The notes beneath the pieces were generated by a model that was not told the origin of the DNA, ran no database searches, and saw only the letters and a program-made list of their open reading frames with translations. Of a DNA stretch of 64,000 nucleotides, positions 45,603-56,200 are shown one piece after another. The translations under genes and the position numbers were made by a program. Position 1 is the stretch's first letter. Each line of letters opens with the position of its first letter. Source of the DNA: Mucilaginibacter rivuli (GTDB taxonomy: Bacteria; Bacteroidota; Bacteroidia; Sphingobacteriales; Sphingobacteriaceae); NCBI RefSeq assembly GCF_019391655.1, contig NZ_JAHXPQ010000004.1:62001-126000 (forward strand), read 5' to 3'.

Positions 45603-46067
45603 ATGAAACACTTATTTACAACATTGTTATTCCTAATATTCGGTCTAACTACTTATGCTCAAGAGAATACCGAATTAGCCAGGTTTATTATATCTGACGT
45701 CCGAATGAATGATATAGATGTTACAAAGACATTCGTTGATGGTCAATCCTATTTGGTATTGTACACACCGGCAGGTTCAAAAGAACTCTATTTTGCTAGT
45801 ATTAGACATACAGATCATACTCAGTCCTATGGAAGAATTTATGATCAGGAATCTTCCCAAGTTGACGCAACAAGCACCCAATACAAGTCTGAAAACTATA
45901 AATTCAAATGGTCTTATGCTAATTCTTACGATAACAAGCAAGGTACTGCAACAATAACTATGGAACTGGTTTATAAACCCAACGGAACAGCTTTCACTTG
46001 CAAAGTAGTCACAGAGGCGCTTGATGTGCTTGTTTATAGGGGTTATGTGTCAGGAAGCTTGAAATAA
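45603..46067 (+). CDS. Small secreted protein of unknown function
   Basis: Starting at the ATG at 45603 the 154-residue product has a standard signal peptide (MKHLFTTLLFLIFGLTTYAQ). The mature part is beta-rich with Tyr/Ser/Thr content and no recognised domain. The upstream in-frame extension to 45552 runs through the hairpin region and is rejected. A lipoprotein gene follows 17 bases later, so both may be expressed together and act in the envelope. Confidence 0.7.
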   Translation: MKHLFTTLLFLIFGLTTYAQENTELARFIISDVRMNDIDVTKTFVDGQSYLVLYTPAGSKELYFASIRHTDHTQSYGRIYDQESSQVDATSTQYKSENYKFKWSYANSYDNKQGTATITMELVYKPNGTAFTCKVVTEALDVLVYRGYVSGSLK

Positions 46068-46084
46068 TCTTAGCATACAGATTA

Positions 46085-46876
46085 ATGAAAAACATCTTTC
46101 TTGTCGTAGCTTTTCTGATAGTCGGATCAAGCTGTAATTATCTCAGTAATCATTCAAAACCACAACTGAGTTTATCAGAGAATGCACCTTATTATCTGGA
46201 AATCTCTAACTTTAAATGGAACTATGGACTTACTGAGATAAACAAATTCAATGGGGACTTTGAAACATTAGACCATAATGTTTTTGATCTTCTAAAAGGT
46301 AAACAAGGTATCTGCACTGTAAAGTTAGAGCAAAGTCAAACTGATAAGTATGGTAAATCATCTTCCATATACGCCAACATTGGCACTATTGATCTTACAG
46401 AACTCAATAAGTTTGAAAGCTGGGAGTATTGGTATAAAGATGGTGGGATTCAACGCCTACTTTACAAGCTGTATTTTTCAAATACTGATTCGACTAAAAT
46501 AGAAACAGCACCACCAGTATCACAATCATTGGGACAAGCTATTACTGGTGAACAAAATACCACCATTAAGCCCAAAACCTATACGTTTACCATCACAGAT
46601 TTATATCCTTTGGAAAGCGACAGGAATAATTTGGACTTAACACAATTTACACGTTCTGGAATTATATTGGATGCCAACTATGCCAATGGCATAATGAAGG
46701 TTAGGGATTCAGATGGCGAAGAGCATATTGTTCAGTTTTATCCATTAGATGCTTCTTCAGCAGTTCAAAGTGATTTGAAATTGGCCATAACAAGAGGTAA
46801 TAAAATTAAAGCGGTTTATGCCAGGGCAGGAGCCAATACAGAAGATTTGGTTTCTGCTGAAATAACAGAGCCGTAA
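46085..46876 (+). CDS. Putative lipoprotein of unknown function
   Basis: The 263-residue protein has a lipoprotein signal (MKNIFLVVAFLIVGSSCNYL, lipobox GSSC). Residues ~25-140 and ~160-263 look like two beta-rich domains separated by a Thr/Pro linker; the second contains LDANYANGIMKVRDSDGEEHIVQF, which resembles a small beta-barrel. I do not recognise the family. It is probably exposed on the outer membrane or in the periplasm, and cotranscribed with the secreted protein before it. Confidence 0.7.
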   Translation: MKNIFLVVAFLIVGSSCNYLSNHSKPQLSLSENAPYYLEISNFKWNYGLTEINKFNGDFETLDHNVFDLLKGKQGICTVKLEQSQTDKYGKSSSIYANIGTIDLTELNKFESWEYWYKDGGIQRLLYKLYFSNTDSTKIETAPPVSQSLGQAITGEQNTTIKPKTYTFTITDLYPLESDRNNLDLTQFTRSGIILDANYANGIMKVRDSDGEEHIVQFYPLDASSAVQSDLKLAITRGNKIKAVYARAGANTEDLVSAEITEP

Positions 46877-47135
46877 TGATGTGATTTAGGTGAAACATTT
46901 GTTGGCAGACTTATTAATAAGGTAAAAAATTGGAGCTTGCCATCCGGTAGGCTCCTAATTAATGTTTCAGGTGAATAGGTGTTTTCTATACTGCTTATAA
47001 CCTGTTTTGCCAACAATACCGTAGCTGAACCATTGCAATCTATTATATAAAGCATGTTCCCTAAGATTACTCAATACAGGTTAAACCATTTGTCATTGGA
47101 GATTTTATCACTTATGTTTAAACCATCGCAACGAG

Positions 47136-47393
47136 CTATAGCTCGTTGCTCGGTACTTTCGGATCATTGTCGTCAATAACACCTGAAGGAAATGTATAGC
47201 TACATATTTTTATCACCATAGCAGATATACCTACAATGAAGCAAAGGATTATTAATGTTATTGGCATGTATTCAAGATACCAATCTGGAAGTGAACTATA
47301 ATACTTGCGGTTAAGATTAGTAAAACATAAAAAGAATGTAGGCATAGCGAAGACTTGTAATGCAGCCTTTGTATACTTATTCCATATTTTCAT
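47136..47393 (-). CDS. Small membrane protein (doubtful gene)
   Basis: The 85-residue product has two hydrophobic segments (about 8-25 and 42-68) separated by a polar loop with NLNRKYYSSLPDWYLEYMP and ends in an acidic tail. It is the only minus-strand gene candidate in the cargo region. A clear ribosome binding site is not visible, but frame length and amino acid pattern look protein-like. The gap 46877-47135 before it holds nothing else I can support. Confidence 0.45.
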   Translation of the reverse strand: MKIWNKYTKAALQVFAMPTFFLCFTNLNRKYYSSLPDWYLEYMPITLIILCFIVGISAMVIKICSYTFPSGVIDDNDPKVPSNEL

Positions 47394-47433
47394 AAATCTA
47401 AATTACTAAACTATTATCAGTTACCACAAAGCA

Positions 47434-47483
47434 AAAGCTATCCTAACCCCAAAGAAGTTGTTTAAGAGGGTAAGGATAGCTTT
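47434..47483. other. Long imperfect hairpin
   Basis: AAAGCTATCCT (47434-47444) pairs perfectly with AGGATAGCTTT (47473-47483); after one A-A mismatch ACCC pairs with GGGT, leaving an 18-base loop. It has no T run on either side that would mark it as a terminator. It opens an 810-base gap (47394-48204) without a supported gene. Confidence 0.55.
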
Positions 47484-47784
47484 GCTTGGGTGGTTATTGT
47501 GCGCTACACTGACTTATGGCACGAGGAAATAAGGCATTCTTCACTCCTAAGCTATTCAAAACTTCACGCCAAGCTCCGTTCAGTATGATAAGGTTTCACC
47601 ACATCATACCTCACCAGCCGGTGGCTTGCTTGTCATGCTGTTTGAGATAGCAAAGTCGTTCATCATATTCGCTCTCTCTGTCCTTATATACGTTTCGCTT
47701 ATGCTTCGTATAGCTTGGCTTTTAGCCAGGCATCCTTGCAACACTCAACCTATAACGGCCAGTCGCGAATCACAATTTAACTCA

Positions 47785-47934
47785 CCTACGCATCGAAAAA
47801 CGCATCAGTAGCGTCACACCGTTTGAAGCACCGTAAAAGTTCAATAGTCAAACGGATGCGCCACTACTTCGTGATGCATTCTGAGCAGTCGCCTGGTGGC
47901 TCTCTCTGCTCAGACGTTTTTCTCAGTTCGTAGG
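47785..47934. other. Foldable intergenic element 3 (three-way junction)
   Basis: The pairing is extensive and mostly perfect: CCTACG (47785-47790) with CGTAGG (47929-47934); GAAAAACG (47795-47802) with CGTTTTTC (47915-47922); inside, GCATCA (47802-47807) with TGATGC (47872-47877), GTAG with CTAC, and CCGTTTGA (47819-47826) with TCAAACGG (47848-47855); and a second arm TCTGAGCAG (47880-47888) with CTGCTCAGA (47906-47914). Together they form a closed two-armed structure of 150 bases. Another hairpin, GCTTGGC-TTTTA-GCCAGGC, lies at 47713-47731. It may be a structured RNA or a DNA recombination or replication site; the 63-residue open frame at 47626 is not believed. Confidence 0.6.
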
Positions 47935-48204
47935 CCGGTTCGTGAAACTAAAATATCCAATTAACAACAGAGAATAATTAGATATTATGATATTTAGCAT
48001 AATTCGGTTGATTATAAATTAATAAATCAATGGCAGGATTAATATTTTAATTGTGCTTTAGATAATTAATAAAATATTTGTTTTTATTAATTATAAATCC
48101 AATGTTTATAGCAGGAAATAACTATTAGGAAACGTCTTTATAGCGCTGTTGCTTGATTCCTCCAGCCATCATATAAACCACTGCTTATAACAAAAAATAT
48201 TCAA

Positions 48205-49317
48205 ATGAAAAAGCTTCTAATCATGACAGTGCTATGCACTGTAGCACTTCACGTAAATGCACAATTTACAGGAACATCAACAATAAGCTGCACAGGCTGT
48301 ACGGTTGGTTTGAGCACAACCAGCCCTCAAGCCACATTAGATTTGGGAAATGCGGGTACACAAAATAATTACCATTATCCATTATTTTGGTATAACGATA
48401 ACTTTTCAGGGCCGTATCACGGGTCAAAAGGTGGGGTATACTTAGATCAGTGGGGGCTTGCTAACAATACAACGTTTGCGTTTACAACAGCAAGCGCTAA
48501 CCCTGGGACACTCATATTTGCATCAAAAGAAACATCTGTTAATGATGCGAGCTCATTAACGCCGAGGATGACTATTGCCGGACAAACGGGTAATGTAGGT
48601 ATCGGGACAACCTCTCCTCAGTATAAATTAGATGTTGGCCCTGTAAGTGTAAGTCAGGCTATTAACAGTGGGGCTGCCGGGTTAATTCGAAATAGTGCAG
48701 GTGCCGACATGGCTCCTTATACCCAGGCCAGATTGATTGTGTATGGTGGATCCGCAGTTGACATGGGAAACTGGGGATACTTTGCATACGGTTCGGATGC
48801 GTCGATGCGGGAAGTATATGCAAAGACAGGATCTGGTGCACCTTTATTCTGGGGCACTTCGAGTGCAATGGACGGGACTGGTACGTTCACGCCGACTATG
48901 GCATTATCACCAAACGGCAACCTGGGCATTGGTACAACAGACGATTCAAACTGGCAACTGGCTAATTCGAGCTATAAACTTGCTGTGGGCGGAAGCGTGA
49001 TTGCTACTGCCGTTACTGTGAAGCTGCGGTCGGCTTGGCCTGATTATGTCTTTCAACCGAAATATATTCTAAAACCGCTTTCAGAAATCAAAACCTATAT
49101 TGACCAAAATCATCATTTACCAGGCATGCCATCTGCCGAAAAGATCGAGAAAGATGGCTTGGATTTAGGGGAAATGAATAAATTATTAACCAAAAAAGTT
49201 GAAGAACTCACGTTGTACTTAATAGAGAAAGATAAGGAAGTCAAAGAGCAAAATGCGGTAATCAATGAGATGAAACAACAAATAAATGCAATAGTTAAAA
49301 CATTGAAAAAACAGTAG
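48205..49317 (+). CDS. Secreted fibre-like protein with S74/tail-fibre-type C-terminus
   Basis: The 370-residue protein has a signal peptide (MKKLLIMTVLCTVALHVNA) and a body of GNVGIGTTSPQYKLDV-type repeats (near 132 and 255) as in phage tail-fibre-like proteins of Bacteroidota. The end, from WPDYVFQPKYILKPLSEIKTYI to a VEELTLYLIEKDKE coiled coil, matches the truncated S74/ICA-like module. It is probably trimeric and exposed at the surface. It is a paralogue of the protein at 63169 (shared HLPxxPSA and EELTLYLIE stretches) and precedes the RHS pair by 9 bases. Confidence 0.8.
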   Translation: MKKLLIMTVLCTVALHVNAQFTGTSTISCTGCTVGLSTTSPQATLDLGNAGTQNNYHYPLFWYNDNFSGPYHGSKGGVYLDQWGLANNTTFAFTTASANPGTLIFASKETSVNDASSLTPRMTIAGQTGNVGIGTTSPQYKLDVGPVSVSQAINSGAAGLIRNSAGADMAPYTQARLIVYGGSAVDMGNWGYFAYGSDASMREVYAKTGSGAPLFWGTSSAMDGTGTFTPTMALSPNGNLGIGTTDDSNWQLANSSYKLAVGGSVIATAVTVKLRSAWPDYVFQPKYILKPLSEIKTYIDQNHHLPGMPSAEKIEKDGLDLGEMNKLLTKKVEELTLYLIEKDKEVKEQNAVINEMKQQINAIVKTLKKQ

Positions 49318-49326
49318 ATAGATCAA

Positions 49327-52300
49327 ATGATAGCAAAAAGAACAATATTGTTTATAATTCTTCAAATATCAACGCTTAACGCGCTGTGTCAAAAAAATAA
49401 AGTAGCCGTTAACCCTGTAACTGGGTCTGCAAGCCTTGATATTCCAATTGGTATAGTTAAAACCGGTGATATTTCAGTTCCTATTAGTCTAACCTATTAT
49501 ACCAGCGGTGTGAGAGTTAAAGATGTAGAGGATCAGGCCGGGATGGGATGGCATTTGAATGCCAGCGGGCAAATAAGCCGTGAACTGCGAGGCTTACCTG
49601 ATGATTGTTCTCAAGATATGCAGGGGCATCCTAGGAAAGGTTGGCTATATGCTCCCAATAATGCTTTTGTAAACCTTACTGTTTCTAATGATGGCAACCC
49701 AAGCAATTGCAGTGAAACGAATGACCTCAATTATTTGACGACGTATTTTTCGGATAATGCAGATACCGAGCCGGATATATTTCACATCAATGCTCCAGGA
49801 ATGTCCTGTAGCTTTATTTTTGATAAAGACCATAACATCAAAACAATTCCTTACCAGGATTTAAAAATCAGCTATACCACAGATAGCGAGGGTTTGATTT
49901 CGCAGTTCCATGTGGTAAACAACAAAGGGGTTGTATATAAATTCACATTAGCACAAAAAGTTGAACGATTTACCAGATCGAATAATGAGTTTAACATAGG
50001 CTTTTTTAAGAAAGAATACGACAGATATGTAGATGGAGTTAGGTTTAATATGGGCTGGTATTTAACATCGATAACTGATGCAACTAATAATACAGTGATA
50101 TTTACCTATAGAGAAGGTCAGTACATGGATTCGGCAACGCCATTAAATTTATATTTTGGCAGTACAGAAGAGCATCAATACAACACAGAAGACATTTATA
50201 GCGCAATTATCCCAACATCTGTTTCAGGAGCAACAAATTCATATGTTTTCGACTACTCAAATAATGGTGTTACAAATCGGTCTCTATTAAAAACAATTAC
50301 AAACAGAGCAGTAACATTCATTTTAAATTACACAAGCGTTTACTCATATAGCAACAATAGCTACATGAGATGCTTTTTAAGAGATATCACAACTACAGAT
50401 TGCAATACTCCCTTTAAATATCATTTCTCTTATTTGGGTGAAAATGAGCTTTCCAGTCCGAACGGTGCAACAACTTATACTACGTTGCCAGATTCTGCAT
50501 CTAAATCCATAGACTATTGGGGATATTATAATGGCAATGCCAACTCTAATATTACCCTGCTGCCAGCTTTAATTGTTAACCCTTCCAATAATACATTGCC
50601 AAGATATCAAATTGTAACTGACAATTATGTTAGAACTGACTATTCTGTTTCATTAACAGGAGGAACTAATAGAAGTGCTAGCGCTAACGATGCAATGGCT
50701 GGAGCTTTAAGTCAAATAGGCTACGGCGATAATGCCAGCACTACTATCCTATACGAGTCCAATGATTATTATGACGTTCCCGCCTCTCATGTAATCCAGG
50801 GTGGTGGAATACGGGTTAAAAGTGTTATTGATTATGACGGTGTGGATGTAGCAAACAATATAGCTACCAATTACAGCTATGAAGATCCAGTCACAGGTTT
50901 ATCAAGTGGGAAACCAATTTCATTACCCCAGTTTGCATTTACAAGGCCATACCTGGGCACGGGCCTAAATTGGGATAATTCGACGATAAGATCAACTGAG
51001 GACCTGTCTAAAGAAGACCATAGTATCTATTATCGTTTTGTGCGAAAAAGCCAGGCACATGCGGGTAGTACGCTCAATGAATCTTTTCTACCGGGAACAT
51101 ATTGGGATAATTCCGCATCCCCGGCTGATGCAAATGTATCTGCCGATTGGACACCAACAATTATTTATGCAGGAAAACCATTGTGTACATCTGTAGGAAA
51201 TGTGGTTAACGCCAAATATAATTATCCGTTTGCACCAAATATTAATTACGATTTTGAACGGGGGATCATAAAAAAGGTCGTCAACTATAATGATTTGGGT
51301 AATGAGGTAAGTGAAACTTCCTATACCTACCAAAGAACTCAGAGTCCGGACATCATAACCGGTTTAATATTAGAGGATAACTCAAATGCCAAGATGTATT
51401 CTAAATACAATATTTACGCATCAACTGGTGAGCTTTTGGTAAAAAGTGATGAAACGGTTTTTGATTCAGGAACATTAACACAAGCACAAACCAATTCAAC
51501 CTTTTATTTTTTTGATAGCCCTTATCATAAACTGTTAACTCAGAAAAAAACAATTAATAGCGACGGTGCGATAAAAAGAACTTTTTATAAATATGTTAAA
51601 GATTATACTGCAGGTGCAAGCTCTGATGCTAATGCTGATGCCATATACCATCTTCAGCAACTAAACATAAATCTGCCGGTAGAAACATGGTTTCAAGATG
51701 AGCGTAATGGTGTTAATAAAACTGTAAGTGGTAACTTAGTCAAGTTTAAATTATTTAATGCACCGATGCCATATTCTACCGTTAGTAGTTGGTACAATTT
51801 ATCTCAGGTATTAAAGTTTTCAGATGCTAACGGTGTAACTGATTTTGCCCCGAGTGATATCACTTCGAATATATTTACAAATTATAATAGATATAACTCG
51901 GGTATTGTAGAAAACGACCTAATATATGACCATTTTGGTATCGTTCAAACCAAAGATGATAATAACAAACATATTGAAACAATACTAAGAAGTGCTTATA
52001 CAGAGTTACCCGTTGCTACAATAAAAAATGCATCAAGTAATGAGGTCGGATATTTTAATATCAATAGTCCGGTAGATAACGCTGGTTTCGCTGTATTAGG
52101 CGATGGCGATTTAATACACAGTACCCGTACCGGACAATTCGCAGTACGTGCTGGGGCAAATACATTTTATAGTAAAACAATTCACAAAAATAGCCTAAGC
52201 AAAAATTATATTTTTTCAGTGTGGGCAACGACCACAACCGCCGGGACAGTTACTCTATCATTAACCAATAGCGTTAATCAAACAACAAATTATACGATAT

Positions 52301-53223
52301 CATTAGCCACTAACACCCCGTGGAAATATAGCGAAATCAAAGTTCCTGTAACTAACATGTCATCTGATTTTACCGCGAAATTTCAGGTAAGTACCGGTGT
52401 TATTATTGATGAAACGTTGTTTTATCCCGAAGTTGCGGAAGTTTCTACTTATCAATATGATGGATTAACAAATGTTAAAGTAGCCGAAACCAACACCAAT
52501 GGCATAGCGCATTATTATTCAATAGATCAGTATGGGCGCTTAAATTATCTGTTTGATAAAGACAAACAAATACTTTTGAAAAAATCATATAATTACACTG
52601 AGAGTTATAAAACCTTTGTGCAGCCTACCTTTACATATTCTGCAGCTAATCAATATATTAATTCGCTAATTACTTTTAGTATTATTAATAGCCTAACCAC
52701 TTGCACATATGCGGGAGCCACATTAAAATGGGATTTTGGAGATGGGCAAATTGAGACATCCACGTCATATGACCCTGTTAAACACAGTTATACCCAGCCA
52801 GGCAACTACACCGTAACGCTGACAGTTACGTCGCCCGATAATATACAGTATAGCAAAACAATGACACTTGTTATTACAGACATTCCTACTAAGATAAACT
52901 ACAACAATTACAATACAAGTCAGGCTACTTTCGATTTCTATCAAAACTCTGTTTTACTGTACACATTCACCAGTGCGCAACTGGCAGCGGCGCAATGTAC
53001 AGTTCCAAAAGGAATTTATGAGGTGCATGCACACTTAATAAATAACGGAGAACAAGACTTGCCGCCTGATTCCGATGTACCACTTACAAATAAACTACGA
53101 ATAAACTTTGATGGAACAAATATATCCTGTGATGAATTTTCAGTTAGTACTTTAAACTACACGCTGGACTTAAGGGCTGTTACAAACGCCAACTTTTTAA
53201 TAGACACCACCCCTTGTCCATAA
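49327..53223 (+). CDS. RHS-type secreted protein with PKD domain
   Basis: The 1298-residue protein has a signal peptide (MIAKRTILFIILQISTLNALC) and begins with VNPVTGSASLDIPIGIVKTGDISVPISLTYYT and AGMGWHLNASGQISREL, typical of the first protein of Bacteroidota RHS/YD-repeat pairs. YD-type repeats are scattered through it; residues ~930-1035 look like a jelly-roll (carbohydrate-binding-like) module (FAVRAGANTFYSKTI, YIFSVWATTTTAG), and ~1120-1185 are a PKD domain with LKWDFGDGQ and HSYTQPGNYTVTLTV. It should be exported and surface-exposed. No RHS core is present; the next gene supplies it. Confidence 0.85.
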   Translation: MIAKRTILFIILQISTLNALCQKNKVAVNPVTGSASLDIPIGIVKTGDISVPISLTYYTSGVRVKDVEDQAGMGWHLNASGQISRELRGLPDDCSQDMQGHPRKGWLYAPNNAFVNLTVSNDGNPSNCSETNDLNYLTTYFSDNADTEPDIFHINAPGMSCSFIFDKDHNIKTIPYQDLKISYTTDSEGLISQFHVVNNKGVVYKFTLAQKVERFTRSNNEFNIGFFKKEYDRYVDGVRFNMGWYLTSITDATNNTVIFTYREGQYMDSATPLNLYFGSTEEHQYNTEDIYSAIIPTSVSGATNSYVFDYSNNGVTNRSLLKTITNRAVTFILNYTSVYSYSNNSYMRCFLRDITTTDCNTPFKYHFSYLGENELSSPNGATTYTTLPDSASKSIDYWGYYNGNANSNITLLPALIVNPSNNTLPRYQIVTDNYVRTDYSVSLTGGTNRSASANDAMAGALSQIGYGDNASTTILYESNDYYDVPASHVIQGGGIRVKSVIDYDGVDVANNIATNYSYEDPVTGLSSGKPISLPQFAFTRPYLGTGLNWDNSTIRSTEDLSKEDHSIYYRFVRKSQAHAGSTLNESFLPGTYWDNSASPADANVSADWTPTIIYAGKPLCTSVGNVVNAKYNYPFAPNINYDFERGIIKKVVNYNDLGNEVSETSYTYQRTQSPDIITGLILEDNSNAKMYSKYNIYASTGELLVKSDETVFDSGTLTQAQTNSTFYFFDSPYHKLLTQKKTINSDGAIKRTFYKYVKDYTAGASSDANADAIYHLQQLNINLPVETWFQDERNGVNKTVSGNLVKFKLFNAPMPYSTVSSWYNLSQVLKFSDANGVTDFAPSDITSNIFTNYNRYNSGIVENDLIYDHFGIVQTKDDNNKHIETILRSAYTELPVATIKNASSNEVGYFNINSPVDNAGFAVLGDGDLIHSTRTGQFAVRAGANTFYSKTIHKNSLSKNYIFSVWATTTTAGTVTLSLTNSVNQTTNYTISLATNTPWKYSEIKVPVTNMSSDFTAKFQVSTGVIIDETLFYPEVAEVSTYQYDGLTNVKVAETNTNGIAHYYSIDQYGRLNYLFDKDKQILLKKSYNYTESYKTFVQPTFTYSAANQYINSLITFSIINSLTTCTYAGATLKWDFGDGQIETSTSYDPVKHSYTQPGNYTVTLTVTSPDNIQYSKTMTLVITDIPTKINYNNYNTSQATFDFYQNSVLLYTFTSAQLAAAQCTVPKGIYEVHAHLINNGEQDLPPDSDVPLTNKLRINFDGTNISCDEFSVSTLNYTLDLRAVTNANFLIDTTPCP

Positions 53224-53246
53224 TCATTACTATAAAAAAGATCTTT

Positions 53247-56200
53247 ATGTTAAATAGGATAAAATTATTCGCCATAGTAATGTTTACTATAATATTTGAA
53301 GCCAGAAGCCAAGATATCAATAGTACCTATCCGGTAGTATTGCCTCAGCTTAATGGTAACTCATTTCGTGTATATAACGGATATAGTGTTAATATTACCA
53401 GCAGTCAATCTGTAACTCTATTGCCCGGCGTTCAATTGGATTTCGGCTCAAACGTCTCTATAAGTATTGCAAATCCTCCGGGAACAATTGGAACACCAAT
53501 GTTACGCAGTTATGTCCAAACGGATGTCGTTAAGGTTGCAGGTATAACGACAGATAGCCAACTTAGCGGCTTAACGCCAGCACAAAAGCAAACATCAAAA
53601 ATTTACATTGATGGTTTGGGCAGACAAGTACAAGCCATATCTGTAAACTCAAGCCCTTTGTTGCATGATATTGTTCAAAATACAAAATACGATGATTTGG
53701 GTAGGCAGGCCATCAATTACCTTCCATATACGGCAAACGACGGAAGCGGCGCTTTCAGGTTGAACGCGACCAGTGAGCAGGCTGCTTTTTACAATAATGG
53801 AACCAGTGATAAAGTAGCCGATGACCAATCGCCGTTTGCCCAGCAAGTATTTGAAAATAGCCCATTGCAACGGATACTTCAGACTGGGTCTGTAGGTGCC
53901 GCATACCAACCCGGGCAACATTATAAAAGCATAAACTACCGTTCTAATACTACTGGCGATAATGTGATTTGCTGGTCGGATGCTGGTGCAAATACCGGCA
54001 CATATAATGCTAATAAATTGAATGTTCAGGAAGTAACAGATGAACAAGGGCGGAAAATAATAGTATTTGCTAATTTGAGTGGACAGACTGTGTTAAAGAG
54101 GCAATTAGCTAACGAGATAATTAATGGTACAAATCAAGCATATTTTGACACTTATTATATTTATAATCGCGCCGGCTCACTGAGCTATGTGATTCCGCCT
54201 AAGGCGTTCTCAGCTATGGTTACAGCAAATGACTACGATTTAACACAACCCGGAGTAGCTAAATTATTGTTTAAATATAGTTACGATAATTTAGGCAGAG
54301 TGGTGGAAAAAGTCACTCCTGGCAATATTACTGTTAATATAGTTTATGACCCACTTAACAGGCCCTTATTAATACAGGATGCAAACCTCCGTGCGCAACA
54401 CAAATGGAATTATATTAAATATGATGCAAAAGGGAGAGCCATCAGCCAAGGGATATACACAGATGCAACAACATATACAACCCCGGCAGCAATGCAGCAG
54501 TATGTAAGCGGTTTAGATTATACTACTCTTTACTACGAAGAACGTGTTTCCGGAGCAAGCGCAACGGGATACTATACAAATAATCTTTTTCCATCAAATA
54601 ATTTGGACGAACTATCTTACGTTTATTATGATGACTACGATATTGACAATGATGGCAATCCCGATTTTGCATACAACCCATTAGGTAGTGAAACTGCTAC
54701 TCTATTTAATGTTAGGGGAATGCTTACCGCCACACGTACCAAAACTATTGGGCAGGGTTTTGGAACACCATTGTGGCTCACTAAAGCAATATTTTACAAT
54801 GACAACGGGGTGGCCATACAAACGCAAAATAATAATCAGCTTAATGCAAGTATAAATGATGTAAAGACAATAGTGGTTGATTTTACCGGCAAACCGCAAC
54901 TGACCAAAGTGGTTAAGGTTGTTCCATCAGGGACCACTACCGTTGTTAGTACGCATACGTATGATCATGCTGATCGATTACTATCTATCGATCAATCATA
55001 TAATAGCTCAAGTAGCGTTACCCGCATTGCAGGATATACCTATAATGAACTTGGCCAAATGGTTGATAAAAAACTGCACTCAACCGATGCCGGTGCAACT
55101 TACTTACAGTCTTTAGACTACCGTTATAACATACAGGGCAGATTAGTTAGCATTAATAACAGCACCTTAACAAATGATGGTGTAAAAAATGACGAAAGTA
55201 ATGACGTATTCGGGATGGAGATTTTGTACAACCAAATTGACAACAGTTTAGGTAATACAGCGTATTTTAATGGCAATGTATCTGCCGTAAAATGGATAGA
55301 AAAAGACAATAACGGTATTGTGGGTAAAGAGCGAAGCTATAAATATGAATATGACAACCTTGATCGTTTAAAAAATGCTATTTACGCCGATAGGGTAGTA
55401 AACACAACATGGAGCAACTTGGGTGGGTTCGACGAAAAGAATATTAAGTACGATCAAAATGGCAACATATTGACTTTGCAACGTAACGCAATTGTAGCCG
55501 GTTCAATCACAGCTATTGATGATCTAAATTATACGTACAACGGAAACCAATTGGATAATGTTATTGATGGAAGTGGAGGAAACTACACGGCTTTAGGCTT
55601 TAAAAATGTAACTAACTCAACCCAGGCATACACCTATGATGATAATGGCAACCTAACTAATGATTATAAAAAGGGTTTGACATTAACGTATAACTCACTA
55701 AACAGGACAGACAAAATCACCATAAATACTTCAACGGGAAGGTATATCACTTATACCTATGATGCTACTGCGGTACTTTTACGTAAGCAGGTATTTGATA
55801 GCGGCACACTGCAAAAAACCACCGATTATATTGATGGTTTTGTTTATGAAAATAGCAGCCTGGTCACTTTTTCCATACCGGAAGGGCGTGTGCGCAATAG
55901 CAGCGGCACGTTAAAGCCAGAATATGTAATTACCGATAACATGGGTAATGCACGTGTTAGTTTTGAAGAGCAAAGCGGCGTAGCTGTAGTTAGGCAAGAA
56001 AATAGTTATTACCCTTTTGGCATGGTAATGAATGGCAGCAATACAGCTACGCCCAGCCAGCCAAATAAAAACCTGTATAATGGAGGGAGCGAATGGCAAA
56101 ATGATTTTGCCGATATGCCTGATTATAGCCAAACATTTTACCGGAATTATGATGCGGCCTTAGGTAGGTGGATCGGGGTTGATCCTAAAGCGGAGTTGTA

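Noticed and set aside
47626..47811. 61-codon frame with hydrophobic start
   Set aside because: It overlaps the foldable region, has no ribosome binding site and its end is ordinary structured DNA in frame by chance.
43920..47950. Retron or group II intron
   Set aside because: The foldable elements suggested it, but no reverse transcriptase frame exists in the window.
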